Origin: Streptomyces xiamenensis
Lineage (GTDB): Bacteria; Actinomycetota; Actinomycetes; Streptomycetales; Streptomycetaceae
Assembly (NCBI RefSeq): GCF_000993785.3
Contig: NZ_CP009922.3
Location: 3,410,001-3,474,000 of the forward strand
Direction: 5' to 3'
Length of the DNA stretch: 64,000 nt
The notes beneath the pieces are model-generated. The model ran no database searches and was not told the DNA's origin. It saw nothing but the letters and a program-made list of their open reading frames with translations. Shown here piece after piece: positions 35,379 through 43,941 of the stretch. The translations under genes and the position numbers were made by a program. How positions within the stretch are numbered: the first letter of the stretch is position 1; the number at the start of each line of letters is the position of its first letter.

Positions 35379-37034
35379 GTGTCCTGCTTGATCGTGCAAA
35401 GCGACAAGACGCTCCTGCTCGAAGTGGATCACGAGCGGGCCGAGGAGTGCCGGCGGGCCATCGCGCCCTTCGCCGAGCTGGAGCGGGCCCCGGAGCACAT
35501 CCACACCTACCGGGTGACCCCGCTGGGGCTGTGGAACGCGCGAGCCGCCGGGCACGACGCCGAGCAGGTCGTCGACGCCCTCGTCACCCACTCGCGCTAC
35601 CCGGTGCCGCAGTCGCTGCTGGTCGACGTGGCCGAGACCATGGCGCGCTACGGGCGGCTCAGCCTCGTCAAGCACCCGGCGCACGGTCTGGTCCTGCAGA
35701 GCACCGACCGGCCGGTGCTGGAGGAGATCCTCCGTTCCAAGCGCATCAAGCCGCTGGTCGGGGAGCGGATCGACGCCGATCAGGTGGCCGTGCACCCCTC
35801 CGAGCGCGGCCAGATCAAGCAGGCGCTGCTCAAGCTGGGCTGGCCGGCCGAGGACCTGGCCGGGTACGTGGACGGTGAGGCGCACCCCATCGAGCTGGCG
35901 GAGGACGGCTGGAGTCTGCGCCCGTACCAGCGGCAGGCGGTGGACGGGTTCTGGCACGGCGGTTCCGGGGTGGTCGTGCTGCCCTGTGGCGCCGGGAAGA
36001 CGCTGGTGGGGGCGGGCGCGATGGCGACCGCCAAGTCCACCACGCTGATCCTGGTGACGAACACCGTCTCGGCGCGGCAGTGGAAGGCCGAGCTGATGCG
36101 CCGTACCAGCCTGACCGAGGAGGAGATCGGCGAGTACAGCGGCACCCGCAAGGAGATCCGGCCGGTCACCATCGCCACCTACCAGGTGCTGACGGTGAAG
36201 CGGAAGGGCGTGTACCCGCATCTGGAGCTGTTCGACTCCCGGGACTGGGGCCTGGTCGTCTATGACGAGGTGCATCTGCTGCCGGCGCCGGTCTTCAAGT
36301 TCACCGCCGACCTCCAGGCGCGGCGGCGGCTGGGGCTGACGGCGACGCTGGTGCGCGAGGACGGGCGCGAGTCGGACGTGTTCTCGCTGATCGGCCCGAA
36401 GCGCTTCGACGCGCCGTGGAAGGAGATCGAGGCGCAGGGGTACATCGCGCCGGCGGACTGCGTGGAGGTACGGGTCGATCTGACCGAGTCGGAGCGGCTG
36501 GCGTACGCGATGGCGGAGGCCGAGGAGAAGTACCGTTTCTGCGCCACGACCGACTCCAAGCGCCGCGTCACCGAGGCCCTGGTGCGCAAGCACGCGGGGC
36601 AGCAGACTCTCGTCATCGGCCAGTACATCGATCAGCTGGACGAGCTGGGCGAGTCGCTCGGCGCCCCGGTGATCAAGGGGGAGACCAGCAACGCGCAGCG
36701 CGAGAAGCTCTTCCAGGCGTTCCGGGAGGGCGAGCTGAACGTGCTGGTGGTCTCCAAGGTCGCGAACTTCTCCATCGACCTGCCGGAGGCCACGGTCGCC
36801 ATCCAGGTGTCCGGGACCTTCGGGTCGCGCCAGGAGGAGGCCCAGCGGCTGGGCCGGGTGCTGCGCCCCAAGGCGGACGGGCACGAGGCCCGCTTCTACT
36901 CGGTGGTCGCCCGGGACACCATCGACCAGGACTTCGCCGCCCACCGGCAGCGCTTCCTCGCCGAGCAGGGCTACGCCTACCGGATCATGGACGCCGGCGA
37001 GCTGCGGGAATCCCCTGAGCCGGATGGTGCCTGA
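35379..37034 (+). CDS. XPB/Rad25-type DNA repair helicase
   Basis: The 551-residue superfamily 2 helicase resembles bacterial and archaeal XPB. It has an N-terminal damage-recognition-like region (1-170), then HD1 with Walker A LPCGAGKTL, NTVSARQWKAEL, the DEVH box (VYDEVHLLPA) and TAT motif (LGLTATLVRED), and HD2 with VSKVANFSIDLPEA and QRLGRVLRPK. It should unwind or translocate on DNA during nucleotide-excision-type repair. The GTG start follows GGAGGT. It is usually found near the helicase-associated gene seen here at 28017. Confidence 0.93.
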   Translation: MSCLIVQSDKTLLLEVDHERAEECRRAIAPFAELERAPEHIHTYRVTPLGLWNARAAGHDAEQVVDALVTHSRYPVPQSLLVDVAETMARYGRLSLVKHPAHGLVLQSTDRPVLEEILRSKRIKPLVGERIDADQVAVHPSERGQIKQALLKLGWPAEDLAGYVDGEAHPIELAEDGWSLRPYQRQAVDGFWHGGSGVVVLPCGAGKTLVGAGAMATAKSTTLILVTNTVSARQWKAELMRRTSLTEEEIGEYSGTRKEIRPVTIATYQVLTVKRKGVYPHLELFDSRDWGLVVYDEVHLLPAPVFKFTADLQARRRLGLTATLVREDGRESDVFSLIGPKRFDAPWKEIEAQGYIAPADCVEVRVDLTESERLAYAMAEAEEKYRFCATTDSKRRVTEALVRKHAGQQTLVIGQYIDQLDELGESLGAPVIKGETSNAQREKLFQAFREGELNVLVVSKVANFSIDLPEATVAIQVSGTFGSRQEEAQRLGRVLRPKADGHEARFYSVVARDTIDQDFAAHRQRFLAEQGYAYRIMDAGELRESPEPDGA

Positions 37035-37206
37035 GCGGTCCGACAACGCCCGCGTCCGTGTCGACGCGGCCCAGCAGCACCACCTCGAACGCCGAGCCCA
37101 GCCACACCCGGGTGGCGCGCAGCGCGTTCCCCAGCCGGTGCCTGGGGTGGGGCAGGGGCCCGGTGGCGGAGGCCCCGTGGGTTCCGTGAACCGTCGTGGT
37201 ACTCAT
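36985..37206 (-). CDS. Small hypothetical protein
   Basis: This 73-residue frame begins MSTTTVHGTHGASATGPLPH and contains a motif-like stretch LGNALRATRVWLGSAFEVVLLGRVDTDAGVVG that resembles small conserved Streptomyces proteins ending in an AGV-type tail. The start at 37206 is inferred. It overlaps the 3' end of the XPB gene by 50 bases on the opposite strand, which weakens the case. Function unknown. Confidence 0.45.
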   Translation of the reverse strand: MSTTTVHGTHGASATGPLPHPRHRLGNALRATRVWLGSAFEVVLLGRVDTDAGVVGPLRHHPAQGIPAARRRP

Positions 37207-37243
37207 GGGTCCAGCGTGCTCCCGGTCACAGGGGTACGTCATC

Positions 37244-37283
37244 GGTCTTTCGACCTAATGTCCGACTGTGTCCCCTTAAGGGG
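37244..37283. promoter_or_regulatory. Two palindromes upstream of the HelD-type gene
   Basis: GGTCTTTCGACC (37244-37255) has inverted GGTC/GACC arms like a DevR/OsdR-type half-site pattern, and CCCCTTAAGGGG (37272-37283) is a perfect 12-base palindrome. Both lie in the divergent intergenic region between the small frame at 37206 and the helicase gene at 37443. They are candidate operators of unknown regulators. Confidence 0.35.
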
Positions 37284-37442
37284 TGGCTCAGGGGTGCCAC
37301 TGGGCCGGGAGAAAGGGTTTGCGTTCGCAGCGGGCCGCGCCTAAGGTGCTGCGTCTGCCTCCCTCCCGGTCGGGAGTGGAGCCGGCCGCACGGTACCGGC
37401 CGGCACCCCCTTTCTCGTCACTTTCGCCCCGGAGGCTTCGCC

Positions 37443-39509
37443 ATGCCCGCGGACCAGCCGTCCCCCTCCACCCCCCTGGACGCGGAGCGCGCCCACCTCG
37501 CGGCCTCCCGCGCGGCGCTGCGCACCATGCGCGCCGAGGCGGAGGGCCTGGACATCAGCGACGTCACCGCGAACTGGGTCAACGCCGAGGTGCTCGCCTC
37601 CGAGCTCGCCCAGCGCATCAAGTCCCTGGCCGACCTGGCCCACACCCCGCTGTTCTTCGGCCGCGTCGACTACGAGCACGACCTCGGCGAGGCGGACGAC
37701 GAGACCGGCCGCCGCTTCTACATCGGCCGCCGGCACGTGCACGACGCGGACGGCGACCCCATGGTCATCGACTGGCGTGCCCCTGCCTCCCGCCCCTACT
37801 ACGGCGCCTCGAAGAAGGACCCACAGGACGTCGCGCTGCGCCGCCGCTTCGGCTACGACGGCGGCGAGCTGACCGCGTACGAGGACGAGCACCTCACCGA
37901 CCCGGCGGAGGCCGAGCGCTCCTCGGCGCTGCTCCAGCGCGAGATCGAGAAGCCGCGCGTGGGCCCGATGCGGGACATCGTGGCCACCATCCAGCCCGAG
38001 CAGGACGAGATCGTGCGGGCCGGGCTGAGCGGCTCGGTGTGTGTGCAGGGGGCGCCGGGCACCGGGAAGACGGCGGTCGGCCTGCACCGGGTCGCGTATC
38101 TGCTGTACGCCTACCGCGACCGGCTCGCCCGCAGCGGCACCCTGGTGATCGGACCGAACCGGTCCTTCCTGCGCTACATCGAGCAGGTGCTGCCGGCGCT
38201 CGGCGAGCTGGAGGTCAAGCAGGCGACCGTCGATGACCTGGTGGCCGGCGGCGGCATCGAGATCCGGGGCACCGACCCCTCCGGCACGGCCCGCCTCAAG
38301 GGCGACGCCCGGATGGCGGAGGTGCTGCGCCGCGCCGTGCGCTCCGGGGTGCGCACCACCCCGGCCGAGGGTGTGGTGGTGGTCCGCGGCTCGCGGCGCT
38401 GGCGGGTGCCGGTGGACGAGATCGCCGCGATCGTGACGGAGCTGCTGGCCCGCGACATCCGGTACGGGGCGGCCCGCGACGCGCTGCCGCAGCGGATCGC
38501 GCACGCCGTGCTCGTCCGGATGGAGGCGGCCGGGGAGGCGCCGGACGACCGGGTGCAGAACGCGGTGGCCCGTAACCCCGCCGTGAAGGCCGTGGTCAAA
38601 GAGGTGTGGCCGCTGGTGGACCCGGTGAAGCTGGTGCTGCGGCTGCTGTCGGACGCGGAGTTCCTGGCCCGGGCGGCCGAGGGGATCCTGGACGAGGAGG
38701 AGCAGAAGCATCTGCTGTGGGAACGCCCGGCGCGCGGGGTGAAGTCGGCGCGCTGGTCACCGGCCGACGCGGTCCTGATCGACGAGGCGCGTGACCTGAT
38801 CGAGCGGACCGGGTCGCTGGGGCATGTGGTGCTCGACGAGGCGCAGGACCTGTCGCCGATGCAGTACCGGGCGGTGGGGCGCCGGTGCAGCACGGGTTCG
38901 GTGACGGTACTGGGCGACATCGCGCAGGGCACCACGCCGTGGGCGACCTCGGGGTGGGAGGAGGCGCTGGCCCATCTGGGCAAGCCGGAGGCGGTGGTGG
39001 AGGAGCTGACGCAGGGGTTCCGGGTGCCGCGCAAGGTGATCGCGTACGCGTCGCGGCTGCTGCCGGCGATCGCGCCCGAGCTGTCGGAGGCGACCTCCAT
39101 CCGGGACTCGGAGGGCTCGCTGGTCCTGCGCGAGGTGCCGGTGGAGGAGCTGGACGGGGCGGCGGTGGCGGCGTGCCGGGAGGCGCTGGAGCGGGAGGGC
39201 TCGGTGGGCCTGATCGCGGCGGACGCGCGCGTCCCGGTGCTGTCGGCCGCGCTGACGGCGGCCGGGCTCGCCCATCTCACGCCGGGGCAGGAGACATCGG
39301 AGTCGGCGCGGCTGACGCTGGTGCCCGCGTCGCTGGCGAAGGGCCTGGAGTACGACTACGTGGTGCTGGACGAGCCGGCGGCGGTCGTGGACGGCGAGCC
39401 GGACGAACGGACCGGGCTGCGGCGGCTGTACGTGGCGCTCACCCGTGCGGTGTCGGGGCTGACGGTGGTGCACGCGACGCCGCTGCCGGGGGAGTTGGCC
39501 GCGGGCTGA
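37443..39509 (+). CDS. helD: HelD-type RNA polymerase-associated helicase
   Basis: This 688-residue superfamily 1 ATPase has the HelD architecture: an N-terminal coiled coil (about 10-70) that inserts into RNA polymerase, HelD motifs FFGRVDY, RFYIGRRHVHD and VIDWRAPASRPYY, Walker A QGAPGTGKT, a central clamp region, HVVLDEAQDLSPMQYRAV (Walker B and Q), and C-terminal TLVPASLAKGLEYDYVVLDEP with LYVALTRAV. HelD-type proteins release stalled RNA polymerase from DNA; the related HelR confers rifamycin tolerance. I did not find the rifamycin-associated inverted repeat upstream, so I call it HelD rather than HelR. Confidence 0.92.
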   Translation: MPADQPSPSTPLDAERAHLAASRAALRTMRAEAEGLDISDVTANWVNAEVLASELAQRIKSLADLAHTPLFFGRVDYEHDLGEADDETGRRFYIGRRHVHDADGDPMVIDWRAPASRPYYGASKKDPQDVALRRRFGYDGGELTAYEDEHLTDPAEAERSSALLQREIEKPRVGPMRDIVATIQPEQDEIVRAGLSGSVCVQGAPGTGKTAVGLHRVAYLLYAYRDRLARSGTLVIGPNRSFLRYIEQVLPALGELEVKQATVDDLVAGGGIEIRGTDPSGTARLKGDARMAEVLRRAVRSGVRTTPAEGVVVVRGSRRWRVPVDEIAAIVTELLARDIRYGAARDALPQRIAHAVLVRMEAAGEAPDDRVQNAVARNPAVKAVVKEVWPLVDPVKLVLRLLSDAEFLARAAEGILDEEEQKHLLWERPARGVKSARWSPADAVLIDEARDLIERTGSLGHVVLDEAQDLSPMQYRAVGRRCSTGSVTVLGDIAQGTTPWATSGWEEALAHLGKPEAVVEELTQGFRVPRKVIAYASRLLPAIAPELSEATSIRDSEGSLVLREVPVEELDGAAVAACREALEREGSVGLIAADARVPVLSAALTAAGLAHLTPGQETSESARLTLVPASLAKGLEYDYVVLDEPAAVVDGEPDERTGLRRLYVALTRAVSGLTVVHATPLPGELAAG

Positions 39510-39603
39510 CCCCTGGGGCCCGAGTGACCCCGGGGCGGGGTGAACCAACTGCTCGGTACGCGCGTCCGATACCCGAACGCGCGGAGACGACGGGGGAGAC
39601 GGG

Positions 39604-39945
39604 ATGCCGGAGGCACGGGAGCGGGCGGGGCGGGTGGCCAACCCGGTGACGGCCGGGCTGGCGGTGGTGATGGTGCTGGTCTGGCTGCCCGTGCTGGGCG
39701 ATGCCGGGGACAGCGGGCCGGCCGCGGGGTTGCCGCTCCTCGTGTCCGCCATGCCCTCCTTCGCCCTGATCACGGGCGTGGGGGACCTGTTCTGGGAGAA
39801 CGGCCGCCCGGACGGGTTCGTGGTGCCGGCCATCGTGGCCGCCCAGGCGATGAATGTGCTGGTGGGCGGCGCGGTGTACGGGGAGGTCCGTGCGGCGTGG
39901 CGGGCCCGGAAGCGGCTCCGCCATCCCGGGCCGGGGGCCGGCTGA
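39604..39945 (+). CDS. Small membrane protein
   Basis: The 113-residue product has two or three hydrophobic segments (VTAGLAVVMVLVWLPVL, GLPLLVSAMPSFALITGVG, GFVVPAIVAAQAMNVLVGGAVYG) and a basic C-terminus. No family is recognised. The ATG follows GGGGAGACGGG. Confidence 0.7.
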   Translation: MPEARERAGRVANPVTAGLAVVMVLVWLPVLGDAGDSGPAAGLPLLVSAMPSFALITGVGDLFWENGRPDGFVVPAIVAAQAMNVLVGGAVYGEVRAAWRARKRLRHPGPGAG

Positions 39946-39996
39946 GGGAGGGCGCCGGGCCGGCGCGGACGGGGGTTCTCCGTACGGTCCCGTGGC

Positions 39997-40311
39997 TCAG
40001 GGCACCCCGCACAGCCGCAGGACGGCCGTGGTGGTGACCGCCGCGAGGACGACCACGGGCAGGGGGGCGCGGCGCAAGGCGAGCACGGCGGCGACCAGGA
40101 CCCCGGCGGGGCGTGACCAGCCGGCCGCGCCCTGGCCCTCGGTGAGCGCGGCGGTGGCCACCAGTGCGATGAGCAGCAGGGTCGCGGCGTCGGTGAGCAG
40201 GGCGCGGGTGCGGTCGCCCAGGGCGAGGCGGTCGTGCAGCAGCGGGCCCGCGAGCCGGAAGGCGAGGGTGCCCCCGGCGAGGACGGCGATGGCGGTCAGC
40301 GGCAGCGTCAC
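39997..40311 (-). CDS. azlD: Branched-chain amino acid exporter small subunit AzlD
   Basis: The 104-residue product has four hydrophobic segments and matches AzlD in length and spacing, with an early GGTLAFRLAGPLL motif and a short C-terminus. The GTG start overlaps the azlC stop by four bases. AzlD works with AzlC to export branched-chain amino acids or related compounds. Confidence 0.88.
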   Translation of the reverse strand: MTLPLTAIAVLAGGTLAFRLAGPLLHDRLALGDRTRALLTDAATLLLIALVATAALTEGQGAAGWSRPAGVLVAAVLALRRAPLPVVVLAAVTTTAVLRLCGVP

Positions 40312-41084
40312 GGGGTCTCCGGTGCAGGCGGTGCAGGCGGTGCGGGCGATGCGGACGGTGTCGCCGGGGCACGTGGCCCGGGTGGTGCCTTCGGTGGCGG
40401 GGTGTCGCGGAGCAGGGTGAGGGGGAGCGCGGCGAGCGCGAGCAGCACCGGCACCCCGGTGGGCAGCAGCGGGGTGGTGGCGACGGCGAGCACGCCGCCC
40501 ACCAGCGCGGCCCGGCGGCGGGCGCGCTGCCCGTCGCCGCGTCCGGTGAGGGAGGGCAGCACCAGCGAGAGCAGGATGGCGGGCAGGGCCACGTCCAGGC
40601 CCAGCGCGTCGGTGTCGCCGAGGACATCGCCCGCCAGCGCGCCCAGAACGGTGGCGGCGTTCCACACGAGGAAGGCGGCGATGTTGCCGGCCCAGAAGGC
40701 GGCCCGGCGCAGGGCCGGGTCCTGGTGCCGCAGGACGAAGCCGACCGAGGCGTCGGTGAGGGTGTGCGCGCCGATGAGCCGGCTCCACCAGCGGGAGCCG
40801 AACGAGCCGGCCACGGCGAAGCCGAACGGCAGCAGCCGTGCGTTGAGCACCAGGCCCGCCAGAACGGCGGCCACCGCTCCGCCGCCCGCGAAGATCACCC
40901 CCACGGTGACGAACTGGGAGGCGCCCGCGAACACGAACAGGGACATGACGACGGGCACCCACAGGGGGAGCCCGCCGGAGACCGCGATGGCGCCGAAGGA
41001 GGCGCCGATGAGGGAGTAGGCGACGGAGATCAGCACGATGGCCCGTTGGCTGTCGCGATCGAGCGTTCGCCATATCGAAAGCAT
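40308..41084 (-). CDS. azlC: Branched-chain amino acid exporter large subunit AzlC
   Basis: This 258-residue membrane protein has the AzlC pattern: AYSLIGASFGAIAVSGGLP, SLFVFAGASQFVTVGVIFAGG, LNARLLPFGFAVAG and HTLTDASVGFVL. It is followed by several membrane helices and ends in a Pro/Ala-rich tail. It is coupled to azlD and divergent from an XRE-cupin regulator, a common gene pair in which the regulator controls the exporter. Confidence 0.92.
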   Translation of the reverse strand: MLSIWRTLDRDSQRAIVLISVAYSLIGASFGAIAVSGGLPLWVPVVMSLFVFAGASQFVTVGVIFAGGGAVAAVLAGLVLNARLLPFGFAVAGSFGSRWWSRLIGAHTLTDASVGFVLRHQDPALRRAAFWAGNIAAFLVWNAATVLGALAGDVLGDTDALGLDVALPAILLSLVLPSLTGRGDGQRARRRAALVGGVLAVATTPLLPTGVPVLLALAALPLTLLRDTPPPKAPPGPRAPATPSASPAPPAPPAPETP

Positions 41085-41112
41085 GTCCAGTAGAGTGAAC
41101 GCACAGGAGGCC

Positions 41113-41128
41113 GTTCGTCAAGGCGAAC
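41113..41128. promoter_or_regulatory. Candidate operator between azlC and its divergent regulator
   Basis: GTTCGTCAAGGCGAAC is an inverted repeat with five-base arms (GTTCG/CGAAC) and a six-base spacer, placed in the 80-base divergent intergenic region. Related GTTCG/CGAAC words recur nearby (41064-41070 and 41146-41151). Confidence 0.45.
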
Positions 41129-41164
41129 AGCCGGTAGCGCCCACCGAACGACAAGGAGCCGTCA

Positions 41165-41710
41165 GTGGACCTCATCGGCACCATCGCGGCCTCGATCCGC
41201 CGCGAGCGGAACCGGACCGGTCTGTCCCTGACCGAGGTCGCCCGGCGCGCCGGGATCGCCAAGTCGACCCTGTCCCAGCTGGAGAACGGCACCGGGAATC
41301 CCAGCGTGGAGACGCTGTGGGCGCTGGGGGTGGCGCTCGGCGTCCCGTTCAGCCACCTCGTGGACCCGCCCCGCCCCGTCACCCGGGTCATCCGGGCCGG
41401 CGAGGGCCCGGCGACCCGCTCCGAACACGCCGACTACACGGCCGTCGTCCTGGCCACCTGCCCGCCCGGCGCGCGCCGGGACATCTACCGGATTCTCATC
41501 GAGCCGGGCGAGCCCCGGATCTCGGACCCGCACATGCCGGGCACGGTCGAACACGCCGTCCTGGCCACCGGGCACGCCCTGATCGGCCCCGCCGACGCCC
41601 CCGAGGAACTGCACCCGGGGGACTACATCTCCTACCCGGGCGACGCCCCCCACACCTTCCGCGCCCTGGCACCGGACACCTCGGCCGTGATGGTGATGGA
41701 ACACATCTGA
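41165..41710 (+). CDS. XRE-family regulator with C-terminal cupin
   Basis: This 181-residue protein has a helix-turn-helix (about 5-65: IRRERNRTGLSLTEVARRAGIAKSTLSQLENGTGNPSVETLWALGVAL) and a cupin sensor domain (about 75-180: EELHPGDYISYPGDAPHTFRAL). The GTG start follows ACAAGGAG. Its divergence from azlCD suggests it senses an amino acid or related effector and controls that exporter and itself. Confidence 0.9.
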   Translation: MDLIGTIAASIRRERNRTGLSLTEVARRAGIAKSTLSQLENGTGNPSVETLWALGVALGVPFSHLVDPPRPVTRVIRAGEGPATRSEHADYTAVVLATCPPGARRDIYRILIEPGEPRISDPHMPGTVEHAVLATGHALIGPADAPEELHPGDYISYPGDAPHTFRALAPDTSAVMVMEHI

Positions 41711-41719
41711 GCGACTGAA

Positions 41720-41938
41720 TCGCCCGGTCGAATCGGCTACAGCCCGCGACATACCTCGCGACGATGACCGACCCGAAGGCGGCAGAGCCCTCCGTGGCCC
41801 TCAGCTTCTTGATGTCGGCATCCCGGCGGTAGGGGTCTCCCAGCACGTAGGGGCGGCCAGAACGGGCATCGCGGTGGGCTGGTCGATGCCGCGCAACTGT
41901 CTGTGCGCCGCGGTGGTGCAGCGGAACGCGTACGTCAT
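41720..41938 (-). pseudogene. Decayed RelE/YoeB-type toxin remnant
   Basis: Directly overlapping the end of the antitoxin gene (ATGA, start 41938), the frame reads MTYAFRCTTAAHRQLRGIDQ, which looks like the start of a RelE-family toxin. After about 27 residues similarity moves to another frame (GDPYRRDADIKKL, a typical RelE-family segment), while the first frame stops near 41800. The C-terminal catalytic strand is unrecognisable. This looks like a toxin gene inactivated by frameshift and further decay. Confidence 0.6.
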
Positions 41939-42207
41939 GCCGTTGCGGTTCCCTTGCCGCCTTCCTCGCCGAAGAGATCGGCCAGCAGTTCGCCCATGCT
42001 GACCGTCTCGTCCCCGAGATGTACTACCGCCTCACGGGCCAGCAGTGCGTCCGCGGCGTCTTCCAGTGCCTCGTACGCGTGGATCGGCACCAGCGCCGCC
42101 ACCGGAACGCCGTTCCTGGTGATCACGCTGGCGTCCCCGGCCTCGGCCCGGTTGATGAGCGTGGCGAGTTGGGCCCTGGCCTCAGGGACACTGACCGCAT
42201 CATTCAC
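41935..42207 (-). CDS. Type II antitoxin, Phd/YefM family (orphaned)
   Basis: The 90-residue product has a YefM/Phd domain (VNDAVSVPEARAQLATLINRAEAGDASVITRNGVPVAALVP) and an acidic C-terminal tail. The GTG at 42207 is preferred because TACATT lies seven bases upstream as a -10 box with no ribosome-binding site; an ATG at 42225 is possible. The cognate toxin downstream appears broken, so the antitoxin is probably solitary. Confidence 0.83.
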   Translation of the reverse strand: MNDAVSVPEARAQLATLINRAEAGDASVITRNGVPVAALVPIHAYEALEDAADALLAREAVVHLGDETVSMGELLADLFGEEGGKGTATA

Positions 42208-42230
42208 GCGACCCAATGTACGCATCAACG

Positions 42231-42240
42231 TGTGTACACA
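42231..42240. promoter_or_regulatory. YefM-type operator palindrome
   Basis: TGTGTACACA is a perfect palindrome containing the TGTACA core known from yefM-yoeB operators. It lies 23 bases before the antitoxin GTG, overlapping the probable -35 region, which fits autoregulation. Confidence 0.65.
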
Positions 42241-42283
42241 AGGGGCCCGATGCGCCCGGCCCACCGCCGGGCGCAGGTCGCCG

Positions 42284-42451
42284 TCAGCCGTTGAGCAGCA
42301 CCAGCGCGCCGATGGCCATCGCGGCCACCGCGATGCCGCCCTGTTTGATCTTGGGGCCGCGCCGGGCGGTGCGGTTCATGACGGTGGCCACCAGCAGCAT
42401 CGTGCCGCCCGCGAGCAGGCCCCAGGCGCCGATGTGTTCGAGTACGGACAT
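42284..42451 (-). CDS. Small two-helix membrane protein
   Basis: This 55-residue protein (MSVLEHIGAWGLLAGGTMLL start) has two hydrophobic helices flanking a basic loop (NRTARRGPKIKQ). Similar short proteins occur in other Streptomyces as hypothetical proteins. It lies 22 bases downstream of cutC on the same strand. Confidence 0.7.
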   Translation of the reverse strand: MSVLEHIGAWGLLAGGTMLLVATVMNRTARRGPKIKQGGIAVAAMAIGALVLLNG

Positions 42452-42473
42452 GGGCCCGAGTGTAGGCGGGTGA

Positions 42474-43229
42474 TCAGCGGCCGTACATCGCCGCGTTCGT
42501 TCCGTTCGTCCCCGCCGCGTTCGCCGCCCCCGCGCCGTCCGCCGCCGCGTCCAGGGCCCGCCGCCAGGTCCGTACCGCCGCCGCCGACACGGGGGACGCC
42601 CAACTGCCGCCCTCACGCGCCGCGCCGCCGATGTGGAAGGCGTCCACCCCGGCCGCCCGCAGCGCCGGAAGATGGCCGAGCCGCAGCCCGCCGCCCGCCA
42701 TCAGCCGGGGCTCGCCGCCCGCCGCCGCGGCCTCCGCGCACAGCACCGGCAGACCGTCCGTCACCCCGCCGGCCGCGCCGGCCGTCAGCACCGTGTCCAG
42801 GCCCGGCAGTCCGCGCAGCGCGGCCCGCGCCGCGAGGCGGTCGGCGCTGTGGTCAAGCGCCCGATGGAACGTCCACGGCGCACCCGCCAGCTCCCGCGTC
42901 AGGGCGCGTACGGCGGTCAGGTCCACCGCCCCGCCCCCGTCCAGGAAGCCGAGGACGAACTCCCGCGCCCCGGCCGCCCGCAGCGTCCGGGCCGCCTCGC
43001 ACAGCCGCTCCGTCCCGGCCGCGCCGAACCCGGCCCCCGAGCGCAGCATCACCCGTACCGGCAGCGCCGTCGCGGCCAGGACGGCGGTCACCGTCGCCAC
43101 GTCGGGGGTCAGCCCGTCGTACTCCATGCCGGTCACCAGCTCGACGCGATCCGCCCCGCCCTCCCACGCCGCGCGGGCGTCCTGTGCGGTGAGGGCGATG
43201 ACTTCGAGGAGCGGCCGGGTGACAGACAT
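42474..43229 (-). CDS. cutC: CutC-family protein
   Basis: The 251-residue TIM-barrel protein shows the CutC motifs LLEVIALTAQDARAAWEGGADRVELVTGMEYDGLTP split over the first strands, VRVMLRSGAGF, FVLGFLDGGGAVD, TFHRALDHS and RLMAGGGLRLGHLP. CutC was linked to copper homeostasis, though the biochemical role is unsettled. The ATG at 43229 is divergent from an HD-domain hydrolase gene. Confidence 0.92.
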   Translation of the reverse strand: MSVTRPLLEVIALTAQDARAAWEGGADRVELVTGMEYDGLTPDVATVTAVLAATALPVRVMLRSGAGFGAAGTERLCEAARTLRAAGAREFVLGFLDGGGAVDLTAVRALTRELAGAPWTFHRALDHSADRLAARAALRGLPGLDTVLTAGAAGGVTDGLPVLCAEAAAAGGEPRLMAGGGLRLGHLPALRAAGVDAFHIGGAAREGGSWASPVSAAAVRTWRRALDAAADGAGAANAAGTNGTNAAMYGR

Positions 43230-43329
43230 GGCTGAGCCCTTCCCCGGCCGGGGCGCCGTGATGCGGCCGGACGCGGGCGAAGACGGCCGGGGCCGTGAAC
43301 GGCGGCCGCTTTGCGTGCACAATGCCCGG

Positions 43330-43941
43330 GTGAGTGGTCATGAGGACGACAGCGCGCTGATCGCACGGTTCCCGGGGCCGCCCGCCCTGGCCCAGGAGTT
43401 GCTGGGACGCTGGCGGGAGCCGCACCGCAGGTATCACACGGTCACCCATCTGCGGGCCGTGCTGGACCGCCTGGAGGAACTGGACGTCCAGCGGTACGCG
43501 GCCGACCCGGACGCGGTACGGCTCGCCGCCTGGTTCCACGACGCTGTCTACGACCCGCGCGAGGCCGCGACCAACGAGGAGGAGAGCGCCGAGCTCGCCG
43601 AGGACCGGCTGCCGCCGGGCGGGCGCGGCGCCGAGGTCGCCCGGCTGGTACGGCTCACCGCCACCCACGACGCCGGCCCCGGGGACACCAACGGCGCGGC
43701 GCTGTGCGACGCCGACCTCGGGGTGCTGGCCGGCTCACCGGCCCGGTACGCCGCCTACGCCGCCGAGGTCCGGCAGGAGTACGGCTTCGTGCCGGACGCC
43801 GCCTTCCGCACCGGCCGCGCCGATGTGCTGCGCCGGCTGCTCGCGCTGCCGCGTCTGTTCCACACCCCGCACGGCGCCGCTCACTGGGAGGCCACCGCCC
43901 GCTACAACGTCGCGGCGGAGCTCTCGCTGCTCACCGGCTGA
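43330..43941 (+). CDS. HD-domain metal-dependent hydrolase
   Basis: The 203-residue product has an HD-type phosphohydrolase domain: YHTVTHLRAVLD, then LAAWFHDAVYDP (HD pair), ARLVRLTATHDAG and CDADLGVLAGSPARYAAYAAEVRQEY. This type is predicted to hydrolyse nucleotides or cyclic phosphates, but the substrate is unknown. The GTG start is preceded by CACAAT seven bases upstream, suggesting a leaderless mRNA. Its 3' end overlaps the convergent MFS gene by 40 bases. Confidence 0.88.
   Translation: MSGHEDDSALIARFPGPPALAQELLGRWREPHRRYHTVTHLRAVLDRLEELDVQRYAADPDAVRLAAWFHDAVYDPREAATNEEESAELAEDRLPPGGRGAEVARLVRLTATHDAGPGDTNGAALCDADLGVLAGSPARYAAYAAEVRQEYGFVPDAAFRTGRADVLRRLLALPRLFHTPHGAAHWEATARYNVAAELSLLTG

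Noticed and set aside
37207..37442. Rifamycin-associated element upstream of the HelD-type gene
   Set aside because: No inverted repeat resembling the known element is present; only the two unrelated palindromes were found.
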